Positions 1 through 5,529 of a stretch of DNA of 5,989 nucleotides are shown here, in pieces (position 1 is the first letter of the stretch; every line of letters begins with the position of its first letter). A program made the translations under genes and the position numbers. The notes under the pieces were generated by a model, which saw only the letters and a list, made by a program, of their open reading frames with translations, was not told the origin of the DNA and searched no databases. This DNA comes from Prevotellaceae bacterium. GTDB lineage: Bacteria; Bacteroidota; Bacteroidia; Bacteroidales; Bacteroidaceae. Where the stretch lies: assembly GCA_905371275.1 (NCBI GenBank), contig CAJPLH010000118.1, forward strand, positions 1-5,989, read 5' to 3'.

Positions 1-16
1 ACTCTATATTTACCTA

Positions 17-24
17 CAAAAATA
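17..24 (-). promoter_or_regulatory. Possible -7 promoter element pointing left, out of the window
   Basis: The minus strand reads TATTTTTG here, a full match to the Bacteroides -7 consensus TAnnTTTG and the same octamer as the element before the MATE gene. No good TTTG -33 box lies at the usual 19-21 base spacing; the nearest candidate (TTTC, from 41-44) is only 16 bases away. If real, it would start a transcript at about position 10 that runs off the window. The match is short and the region AT-rich, so chance is a serious alternative. Confidence 0.3.
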
Positions 25-179
25 CGAACTAATAGGCAGGGAAAAGCATAAAAGGTATGATATTTTACATAGACGAAGTAACTTCAATGAAAATGTGAGT
101 CAATAATAATCTATTTCACTGCTTTTTATCTATTGGAGCGTTGGAGAATTTCCCTATTCGTCTCTATATTTCTCATTTT

Positions 180-211
180 CTTGGGTGAAGACTAAAGACT
201 AAATACTTTTG
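180..211 (+). promoter_or_regulatory. Bacteroidota-type promoter for a rightward transcript
   Basis: TACTTTTG at 204-211 matches the -7 consensus TAnnTTTG in full. CTTG at 180-183 matches three of four bases of the -33 box TTTG, with a 20-base spacer, inside the normal range. Transcription would start near 218-220. The next annotated plus-strand gene is about 2 kb away, beyond an opposing gene, so the promoter has no obvious protein target. Two tandem GACTAAA copies (190-203) fill the spacer just before the -7 box and could be a regulator site, or chance. Confidence 0.45.
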
Positions 212-218
212 CAGTGTT

Positions 219-461
219 AGAGCCTTTCAAAAGGAATCCCGAAGACTCAAAACTTCACAAAAAACATGAAACATCAACGCACAAGCAACAACTATATGCT
301 ATGGAACTACATAAATCACTCGACAACACTGTGTAGCAGATGACGGGAGAAGAACTTCTATTTTGGAACAACATAAAAACAACATTACTGGGTATATATG
401 CGCGCATTAAGCGAAAGGAGATGCTGCAAAAACGAGTTTTGCAACATCTCCTCGTAGCGCG
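219..461 (+). ncRNA. Candidate small RNA (or tiny peptide gene), family not recognised
   Basis: The interval is bounded on the left by a two-box promoter (180-211) and on the right by a strong hairpin (416-452), giving a putative transcript of about 240 bases. It does not resemble tmRNA, RNase P RNA, SRP RNA or a tRNA as far as I can judge by eye. A 25-residue frame starts at ATG 266 and ends with TGA at 341-343 (MKHQRTSNN... to ...TLCSR); it has no ribosome site I can identify and no recognised motif. The right-hand hairpin lacks a plus-strand U-run, so it may be a processing end or part of the RNA rather than a terminator. This is inference from bounding signals only. Confidence 0.25.
416..452. 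terminator. Strong hairpin downstream of inositol-3-phosphate synthase
   Basis: Arms 416-431 and 437-452 pair over 16 positions with one mismatch (C424 opposite A444) around a 5-base loop (ACGAG). An outer 5-base stem is possible between 401-405 (CGCGC) and 457-461 (GCGCG). On the minus strand the stem is followed by TTTCGCTT, a weak U-rich tail, so it may end the minus-strand transcript about 100 bases past that gene's stop. On the plus strand it could end or stabilise the candidate small RNA. The stem is clear; its role as a terminator is inferred. Confidence 0.55.
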
Positions 462-553
462 GAAACGGCTAAATAAGCGGAAAAAAATATGATGGGATCA
501 CTTACTAACGCTAAGTTTCGAAAATGACGCAGCAGTTTGCCCTTAATCAATGC

Positions 554-1843
554 TTAATCCACGAGTTCATCGGCAGGATAACCTCCCATTTCGCGGATGG
601 CGTTTTTGAGATGAACATATTGGCGGTAGAGATTGTTCTCGGGTTCTTCCCCCACGGTGTAGTCGTGTTGAGGACTTTTGAGATAGAAACTCAAGAAGCG
701 TTGTGTGCCATAGCGTCCATCGCGAGCAGCGGCATCGATGAGCAACACGAGGTCGAGACAGAGGGGGGCGGCTAGGATGGAGTCGCGACAGAGGAAATTG
801 ATTTTCACCTGCATGGGATAGCCCATCCAACCGAAGATGTCGATGTTGTCCCAACCTTCTTTGTCGTCACCACGAGGAGGATAGTAGTTGATGCGCACCT
901 TGTGATAGTAATCTCCATAGAGATCGGGCTGCTCCTCGGGGCGAAGGATGGTTTCGAGAGTGGAGAGCTTAGACACTTCCTTGGTGCGGAAATTTGCGGG
1001 CTCGTCGAGGACAAGTCCGTCGCGGTTGCCTAATATGTTGGTGGAGAACCATCCGTTGAGTCCTAAGCAACGTGTGCTGAGAATGGGTGAAAATCCACTT
1101 TTGACGAGTGTTTGTCCGGTTTTGAAATCCTTACCTGCGATGGGCACGCGCTGTTGTTCAGCAAGTTGCCACATGGCAGGAATGTCTACGGTGGTGTTGG
1201 GGGCTCCCATGATGAAGGGTGCGCCTTCCATCAAAGCGGCAAAGGCGTAGCACATAGAGGGTGCCACGTGCTCGCAATCGTTGGCACGCATAGCGGCTTC
1301 GAGCGATGCCACAGACTGATGCACCTGATGCACGGGTACATAGATTTCGGTGGATGCCGCCCAGAGCACAACCACGCGCGCCACACCGCGCTCAGCCTTG
1401 AACTGGCGAATGTCTTGTCGCAGATGTTCCACCATTTCCCATCGCGTCATCTCGGGCAAGACGTTGGTGCCATCGATGCGTTGCGCATAGTGACGATCGA
1501 AGGCTGCAGGGAGCGGACGAATGGCTTCGAGTTCGGTTTGCAGCGGCAAGAGGTCTTTGGCGCGAAGCACATCGGCATTGACTGCGCTTTCAAAAGCATT
1601 TTCGGGATAGACGTCCCAGGCAGCAAATTCAAGGTCGTTGAGGGTGGGGAGTGAGAGGATTTCCTGATAAGAAAGACGGCGTTCTGTCTCGCCCGTGCCG
1701 ACACGAATTTTGTCGTATTGAGTAAGTGCGCCCACAGGTTTGGTGAGTCCTTTGCGTGCAGAGAGTACACCTGCAATAAATGTGGTGCTAACGGCGCCGA
1801 GCCCAACAATCATCACACCAAGTTTTCCTGTAGCTTCTGTCAT
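554..1843 (-). CDS. ino1: Inositol-3-phosphate synthase (myo-inositol-1-phosphate synthase)
   Basis: This cytoplasmic enzyme converts glucose 6-phosphate to 1D-myo-inositol 3-phosphate using bound NAD+; in Bacteroidota the product feeds phosphatidylinositol and inositol sphingolipids. The 429-residue protein opens with the Rossmann glycine loop GLGAVST (14-20). The catalytic part follows: GKDFKTGQTLVKSG (237-250), then LGLNGWFSTNILGNRDG (260-276) and FRTKEVSK (285-292), supplying the conserved lysines, then the DSILAAPLCLDL segment (354-365). These match the NAD_binding_5 and Inos-1-P_synth domains in the normal order, and nothing looks missing. The ATG at 1843 is preferred because it sits just before the Rossmann strand; the frame stays open to 1933, but that start falls inside the -7 promoter box. 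The gene stands alone, divergent from the MATE gene. The call is firm; which lipid it serves is inferred. Confidence 0.95.
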   Translation of the reverse strand: MTEATGKLGVMIVGLGAVSTTFIAGVLSARKGLTKPVGALTQYDKIRVGTGETERRLSYQEILSLPTLNDLEFAAWDVYPENAFESAVNADVLRAKDLLPLQTELEAIRPLPAAFDRHYAQRIDGTNVLPEMTRWEMVEHLRQDIRQFKAERGVARVVVLWAASTEIYVPVHQVHQSVASLEAAMRANDCEHVAPSMCYAFAALMEGAPFIMGAPNTTVDIPAMWQLAEQQRVPIAGKDFKTGQTLVKSGFSPILSTRCLGLNGWFSTNILGNRDGLVLDEPANFRTKEVSKLSTLETILRPEEQPDLYGDYYHKVRINYYPPRGDDKEGWDNIDIFGWMGYPMQVKINFLCRDSILAAPLCLDLVLLIDAAARDGRYGTQRFLSFYLKSPQHDYTVGEEPENNLYRQYVHLKNAIREMGGYPADELVD

Positions 1844-1930
1844 ATATTGGAAAGATTTTGAGGATTTCGAATTCAGACTTTTCCCCGATGCTCCTTTTGC
1901 GGTGCACCGAGTGGGGGTATGTCTAAAGGG

Positions 1931-1962
1931 CAAAGTTACACAATCTTTTGCGGTAGTTCGAA
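1931..1962 (-). promoter_or_regulatory. Promoter of inositol-3-phosphate synthase
   Basis: Read on the minus strand, 1938-1931 is TAACTTTG, a full match to the -7 consensus TAnnTTTG, and 1962-1959 is TTCG, three of four bases of the -33 box TTTG. The spacer is 20 bases, as expected. Transcription would start around 1924 and leave a leader of about 80 bases before the ATG at 1843. The site lies upstream of the only divergent gene pair in the window, where a promoter is required. Confidence 0.6.
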
Positions 1963-2087
1963 GAAAAAGGGGAGAAAAAGCAACCTCGACGTGGATATTC
2001 TGGATGAAAAGGGACAGTTCGCTCTATTTTGTGGGAACAGAGCGGTATTTTAGAATAAAAGCTCGGATAGTCCTCAAAAAAATATTG

Positions 2088-2095
2088 TATTTTTG
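2088..2095 (+). promoter_or_regulatory. -7 promoter element for the MATE gene
   Basis: TATTTTTG followed by CAGTA matches TAnnTTTG in full, and 89 bases separate it from the MATE start codon at 2184. The -33 position (about 2063-2067) does not match TTTG well, so this is either a weak promoter or one needing an activator. No better plus-strand candidate is present in the gap. Confidence 0.5.
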
Positions 2096-2183
2096 CAGTA
2101 GTAGTGCTCCACGGCTCGCAGAAGGAAACGAAGAAGTTTTCACAACCCTTACGTGGCACGCTCAATTTACACATCATTCTTAT

Positions 2184-3590
2184 ATGTCTTCACAGATCAA
2201 TCCTGACATTTCTCATAAATTCAACGCATTGGGGGAAAAATCGATTCCTAAACTCCTGGTGCAATACTCGCTCCCTGCTATCATTGCGATGGTGGTGTCG
2301 TCGCTCTACAACATCATTGACGGCATATTCATTGGTCAATCCGTGGGTGCAGATGCCATTTCGGGTTTGGCTTTGACCAACCCGCTGATGGCGATTTCTG
2401 CGGCTTTCGGTGCAATGGTGGGTATTGGCGGTTCTACGCTGATGAGCATCCGTTTGGGACAAAAAGATCACCAAGCCGCGCACGTCATTTTGGGCAATGT
2501 CATTGTGCTCAACGTGGTGATTGGGCTTACGCTGGGCGCAGTGCTTAAACTGAATCTCGACACGATTCTCCGCTTGTTTGGTGCTTCTGACCACACCCTC
2601 CCTCACGCGCGAGCCTATATGCAGATTTTGCTCTTTGGCAATGGCTTCACACATTTGTATTATGGTTTGAATGCGCAACTACGTTCGACCAGTCGCCCGA
2701 TGTATGCTATGTATGCGAACATCGGCACGGTGGCCATCAACACTCTTTTGGCTTATCTCTTGGTGATGCAGTTGGGTTGGGGCATTGCTGGAGCAGCGTG
2801 GAGCACGCTCATTGCTCAAGTGTGCGCGCTGTGTTGGCAATTTTGGTTGTTTAGTGGGAAGGATAGTCCTGTTCGCTTGATGCGTCGCTATCTTCGTCCA
2901 CAGTTGCGCGTCATGAAAGAGGTGCTCACCATCGGTCTTCCGCAGTTTCTCATCAACACTTCAACGAGTTTGGTGGCGATTATCCTCATGCGCTCCATGG
3001 CAGAGTTTGGCGGCGACACGGCGGTGGGAGCTTATGGCATAGTGAACCGACTGGCGATGTTTATGGCTTTTGTGGTGATGGGACTCGACCAAGGTATGCT
3101 GCCGATTGCGGGATATAACTATGGTGCGCAGAAGTTTCATCGTCTGGAAAGTGTGGTGAAATATACACTTCTTGCGGCAACCGTGGTGACGACTCTGAGT
3201 TTTGCGGCGAGTCATCTCTTTCCGGGTGCATTGGTGGGCTTGTTTGTGAAAGATGCTCCTGCACTAGCCGAAGCGGGCGAACATGGATTGCGCGTGGTGA
3301 GTATATTTTGGCCGGTGATTGGTATGCAAATTGTGTCGTCTGCCTTTTTCCAAAGCATTGGTTCTCCCAGTAAGAGTATTTTCCTCTCGCTCACCCGACA
3401 ACTGATTTTTCTCATTCCTTTGATTCTCACTCTTCCCCACTTGTTGCCTTCATTGCTCCCTGGTGCACAGGCCATTGATGGGGTGTGGTATTCACTGCCG
3501 GCTGCGGATGGTGTGGCTGCGCTCATCTCTGCGGTGATGCTAGTGGCGCAAATACGCAAATTGCGACAAAAAAGTGCGCTTGAGGATTAG
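2184..3590 (+). CDS. MATE-family efflux transporter (MepA-like)
   Basis: This is an inner-membrane antiporter that exports drugs or metabolites in exchange for H+ or Na+. It has 468 residues, close to the usual 440-470, and consists of two repeats of about six membrane helices. The first half contains LVQYSLPAIIAMVVSSLYNIIDGIFIGQSVG split over 25-55, with an acidic D46 in the helix 1 region, and the helix 2 glycine cluster AMVGIGGSTLMSIRLG (77-92). The second half repeats the pattern from about residue 249 and shows the MATE signature GMLPIAGYNYGAQ (304-316). The ATG at 2184 fits the normal N-terminus; the frame is open back to 1740, but that extension crosses the promoter and runs antisense into ino1. 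Substrate cannot be read from the sequence. It is probably transcribed alone or with the kinase-like gene 202 bases downstream. Confidence 0.92.
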   Translation: MSSQINPDISHKFNALGEKSIPKLLVQYSLPAIIAMVVSSLYNIIDGIFIGQSVGADAISGLALTNPLMAISAAFGAMVGIGGSTLMSIRLGQKDHQAAHVILGNVIVLNVVIGLTLGAVLKLNLDTILRLFGASDHTLPHARAYMQILLFGNGFTHLYYGLNAQLRSTSRPMYAMYANIGTVAINTLLAYLLVMQLGWGIAGAAWSTLIAQVCALCWQFWLFSGKDSPVRLMRRYLRPQLRVMKEVLTIGLPQFLINTSTSLVAIILMRSMAEFGGDTAVGAYGIVNRLAMFMAFVVMGLDQGMLPIAGYNYGAQKFHRLESVVKYTLLAATVVTTLSFAASHLFPGALVGLFVKDAPALAEAGEHGLRVVSIFWPVIGMQIVSSAFFQSIGSPSKSIFLSLTRQLIFLIPLILTLPHLLPSLLPGAQAIDGVWYSLPAADGVAALISAVMLVAQIRKLRQKSALED

Positions 3591-3792
3591 GACTTTTCCC
3601 TCGTAACGGTGCATTGATTGCTAATTAAACTCCAAGCGGTCATTAGACCGTTTAGGATCTAACAACCGATTTAGGTTAAGTATGCGTCGCAACTGGTTTG
3701 CTCACTGCAGGTTTATGCAATAGTGACAATTTGCTGCGGAAAGTTTCTCGATTTCTGAATATATTATACAACTTCATAGTTCTGTGTCTATT
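3591..3792 (+). other. Structured gap between the MATE and kinase-like genes
   Basis: The 202 bases contain the hairpin at 3634-3653 and an imperfect direct repeat, ACCGTTTAGG (3647-3656) and ACCGATTTAGG (3665-3675), whose copies begin 18 bases apart. The first copy shares bases with the right arm of the hairpin. No sequence here matches both boxes of the Bacteroides promoter at proper spacing, so whether the downstream gene has its own promoter is unclear. Confidence 0.45.
3634..3653 (+). terminator. Possible terminator hairpin after the MATE gene
   Basis: Arms AAGCGGTC (3634-3641) and GACCGTTT (3646-3653) form eight pairs, one of them G-U, around the loop ATTA, 43 bases past the MATE stop codon. 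The stem ends in TTT but continues into AGGATCT, so the U-run is very short. It could be a partial terminator, an RNA end-stabilising stem or a leader structure for the next gene. Confidence 0.35.
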
Positions 3793-4419
3793 ATGCCTTC
3801 TCCCTTTGTCATCAACATCGGTCGCCAGCTGGGTAGCGGTGGCCGCGAAATTGGAAAACGTCTTGCTGAACGTTTTGGTATTGCTTATTACGATAAGGAA
3901 ATTCTGTCGCTAGCTGCACAAGAAAGTGGTTTGCGACAAGGTTTGTTTGAGCGCAGTGACGAGAAAAAAGGCTTTTTCCGTAGCATCTTTCACGTGGTGC
4001 AACCTTTCTTTGGCAGCGGTGGTGATTTCTATGAAAATCAACTGTCGGAGGAGAATTTGTTTATCATCCAAAGTCGTGTGATTCAGCGCATTGCTTCGGA
4101 ACGTTCGTGCGTTTTCATCGGACGCGTGGCTGATTATATTCTTCGCGAACACCCACGTCACGTGAATATCTTCATCACGGCGAACCTCGACGACCGCATT
4201 CGTCGCATAGCGCAACGCCGCAACGTTTTACCCAAAGCTGCGCAGAGCATCATTGAGGAAGCTGACGAGGAGCGCGCCACTTACTATAACTTCTATTCTT
4301 CGGGCACGTGGGGAGCAGCCGACACTTACGATCTATGTGTCAATTCTTCTCTTTTGGGCATTGACGCGACTGTAGATTTCATTGCTCATTTCATCGAACA
4401 GTTGAATTTCGAGAAATGA
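3793..4419 (+). CDS. Cytidylate kinase-like family protein
   Basis: This is a P-loop nucleotide-kinase-like protein of 208 residues, matching the Cytidylate_kin2 family; its substrate is not established. Visible features: the N-terminal strand and loop VINIGRQLGSGGREIGKRLA (6-25), where the usual Walker A Gly-Lys-Ser/Thr is replaced by Gly-Gly-Arg-Glu; YYDKEIL (32-38), at the monophosphate-binding position; CVFIGRVADYIL (106-117); and an arginine-rich segment DDRIRRIAQRR (133-143) resembling the lid of CMP kinases. The segment from 53 to 82 is a Phe/Gly-rich insertion. ATG 3793 is chosen because it lies closest to the first core strand; an in-frame GTG at 3784 would add three residues. It follows the MATE gene on the same strand. 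It should not be equated with the essential CMP kinase Cmk, which has a classical P-loop. Confidence 0.85.
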   Translation: MPSPFVINIGRQLGSGGREIGKRLAERFGIAYYDKEILSLAAQESGLRQGLFERSDEKKGFFRSIFHVVQPFFGSGGDFYENQLSEENLFIIQSRVIQRIASERSCVFIGRVADYILREHPRHVNIFITANLDDRIRRIAQRRNVLPKAAQSIIEEADEERATYYNFYSSGTWGAADTYDLCVNSSLLGIDATVDFIAHFIEQLNFEK

Positions 4420-4482
4420 TTTTCTCCATAACGAGCAGCACTGTAATGGTCTAATCACCTGTTTGGGATTATCTAGCAGATA

Positions 4483-4535
4483 AATAGAACGACCTCCACG
4501 TCAAACTCTCGATTTGAAATGGAGGTCGTTCTATT
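4483..4535 (+). terminator. Perfect 16-base-pair hairpin between convergent genes
   Basis: Arms 4483-4498 (AATAGAACGACCTCCA) and 4520-4535 are exact reverse complements. The 21-base loop can form a further five pairs (TCAAA 4501-4505 with TTTGA 4513-4517). It begins 64 bases after the kinase-like stop and is placed to end that transcript, and possibly the opposing one. There is no U-run on either side, so it is not a textbook intrinsic terminator; a stabilising stem or a dispersed palindromic repeat are alternatives. Confidence 0.6.
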
Positions 4536-4544
4536 AGTGTGTTC

Positions 4545-4595
4545 AAAAACTATTTTGCGCATTTGAATTTTACGCGTTCACGTGCGCAAGATAGT
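4545..4595 (-). terminator. Intrinsic terminator of the amidase-MCE operon
   Basis: On the minus strand the arms 4595-4583 and 4561-4549 pair over 13 positions around TTGCGCA/TGCGCAA, with one C-A mismatch (4590/4554), and the descending arm runs into five U (4549-4545). The stem starts 6 bases after the MCE stop codon, as expected for an intrinsic terminator. In the plus RNA the mismatch becomes a G-U pair, so the stem also forms there, but without a U-run. Confidence 0.65.
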
Positions 4596-4601
4596 CGTTA
4601 C

Positions 4602-5522
4602 CTATTTCTTTCCGAAGATGGAGAAATGCACGTAGCGTTTGGGATTCTTTTTCACGTCTTTCACCAAAGAGTCTGCATTAGCGGCAGTGTTTCTGAGGTG
4701 GTCGAAAAGTGTTTTATCGTTGAGGAGCGCGCCCATACTGTTGTCCTTGGAGTTGAGTTTATGCTGCAAATCGCTCACTAAAGAAGTGAGTTGTCCAGTC
4801 ATCTGACGCATATCTGCTATCGTTCCATTCACATTGTGCACAGTGCCATTGAGGTCTGTTTTCGCCAAATTATCACTAAAAGTGGCGGCATTTCCAGCAG
4901 TGCGATTGAGATGAGCCATCATCACAGGAACATCCTTTGCCATAAGTCCATCAAGTCGAGCCGTAGTTTGTTTGAGTTGCGCGGTGATAACGGCTGTATT
5001 GCTGAGCGTTTGCTGAAGTTCGGCAGAAGCCGTCAAGCGGTTGATGTTGGTGAGAATGCTATCTATTTTAGGCAACATCTGCTGCACTTGCGGCATCATC
5101 GCACTTGCTTGTTCCATGGCTCCTTGGTGCACTCCGCCAGTGAGGGTGTCGAATGGGGTCAACACGGCAGTAGGATTTTGTCCAAGGAGGAGATTCATTG
5201 TCACTCCTCCCATCATTGCAACTTCTAATTCGGCAGTAGTTCCTCGAGGAACAGACATATTTTTGTCTAGTTCGATGCGCACCACAACTCCATTGTTGTC
5301 GCTATAATTATAGTTAATTTCGCGCACAATTCCCACAGGATAACCGTTGGCATAGACGGCATTTGAAACGGTGAGTCCTTTGATGTCTTTGAACTTGACG
5401 TAGTAGGAATTGCTCGACTCAAAGACATTGATGCCTTTCAGGAAGTTGATGCCCACAAAAAGCAAGATGCCGGCGGCAACTGCTGTGAGGGCTATTTTAA
5501 TTTCACGAGTGATTTTGAACAT
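4602..5522 (-). CDS. MCE/MlaD-family membrane-anchored lipid transport protein
   Basis: Proteins of this family bind lipids in the periplasm and work with an ABC permease and ATPase in moving them between membranes. The 306-residue protein has a short basic N-terminus (KITREIK), one membrane helix at about 10-27, and an MCE domain at about 38-114 including VYANGYPVGIVREI (56-69) and a hydrophobic VAMMGGVTMNLLLG pore-like segment (101-114). A long, mostly helical, Gln/Thr/Asn-rich tail follows (about 132-290), ending with NPKRYVHFSIFGKK (293-306), a C-terminal motif I recognise from Bacteroidota MCE proteins. The ATG at 5522 is preferred because it lies just before the basic stretch and membrane helix and 7 bases after the amidase stop; an upstream ATG at 5564 would overlap the amidase and add an unlikely polar extension. 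It is co-transcribed with the amidase. Partner MlaE/MlaF genes are not in the window. Confidence 0.9.
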   Translation of the reverse strand: MFKITREIKIALTAVAAGILLFVGINFLKGINVFESSNSYYVKFKDIKGLTVSNAVYANGYPVGIVREINYNYSDNNGVVVRIELDKNMSVPRGTTAELEVAMMGGVTMNLLLGQNPTAVLTPFDTLTGGVHQGAMEQASAMMPQVQQMLPKIDSILTNINRLTASAELQQTLSNTAVITAQLKQTTARLDGLMAKDVPVMMAHLNRTAGNAATFSDNLAKTDLNGTVHNVNGTIADMRQMTGQLTSLVSDLQHKLNSKDNSMGALLNDKTLFDHLRNTAANADSLVKDVKKNPKRYVHFSIFGKK

Positions 5523-5529
5523 GATGTGG

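Larger units (their letters stand above)
1..553. other. Long intergenic region without a convincing protein gene
   Basis: No open frame of credible length or protein-like composition lies here on either strand. The first 200 bases are strongly AT-rich. Visible signals are a leftward -7 match at 17-24, a rightward two-box promoter at 180-211 with a tandem 7-base repeat (GACTAAA twice, 190-203) inside its spacer, and a hairpin at 416-452 with possible outer pairing at 401-405/457-461. A run of seven A at 481-487 reads as a U-run on the minus strand, about 67 bases past the inositol-3-phosphate synthase stop, but no strong stem sits directly before it. The best reading is a region holding a short RNA or peptide gene on the plus strand plus the tail of the minus-strand gene. 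Confidence 0.6.
1844..2183. other. Divergent promoter region between ino1 and the MATE gene
   Basis: This 340-base gap has no credible gene; an open minus-strand frame at 1923-2177 gives a Cys/Phe/Ser-rich peptide with no recognisable feature. It holds a minus promoter for ino1 (1931-1962) and a plus -7 element for the MATE gene (2088-2095), leaving untranslated leaders of roughly 80 bases each. Within the ino1 leader lies a perfect 10-base palindrome, CGGTGCACCG (1900-1909). In the MATE leader, GTGC...CACG at 2104-2113 can pair with CGTGGCAC at 2152-2159 across a two-base bulge. Confidence 0.6.

Noticed and set aside
2..171. Direct repeat CTCTATATTT at 2-11 and 162-171
   Set aside because: A 10-base AT-rich match in AT-rich DNA with no flanking similarity; no sign of an insertion or attachment site.
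1112..1654. A 180-residue plus-strand open frame, and others, antisense to ino1
   Set aside because: They lie opposite a strongly conserved enzyme, have His/Cys-rich, low-quality composition, no promoter and no recognisable domain.
2020..2044. Inverted repeat CGCTCT/AGAGCG
   Set aside because: Only six pairs with a 13-base loop, not next to a gene end or a promoter box; expected by chance in a region of this size.
1923..2177. An 84-residue minus-strand frame in the divergent gap
   Set aside because: It covers the ino1 promoter and the MATE leader, is rich in Cys, Phe and Ser without any motif, and has no promoter of its own that I can see.
1740..2183. Upstream extension of the MATE frame by 148 codons
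   Set aside because: It runs antisense into ino1, spans both divergent promoters, and the added sequence has no MATE character; the ATG at 2184 gives the normal family length.
4791..5228. Plus-strand open frames opposite the MCE gene
   Set aside because: They mirror the real gene; the minus-strand product has a membrane helix, an MCE domain and a conserved C-terminus, whereas these do not.
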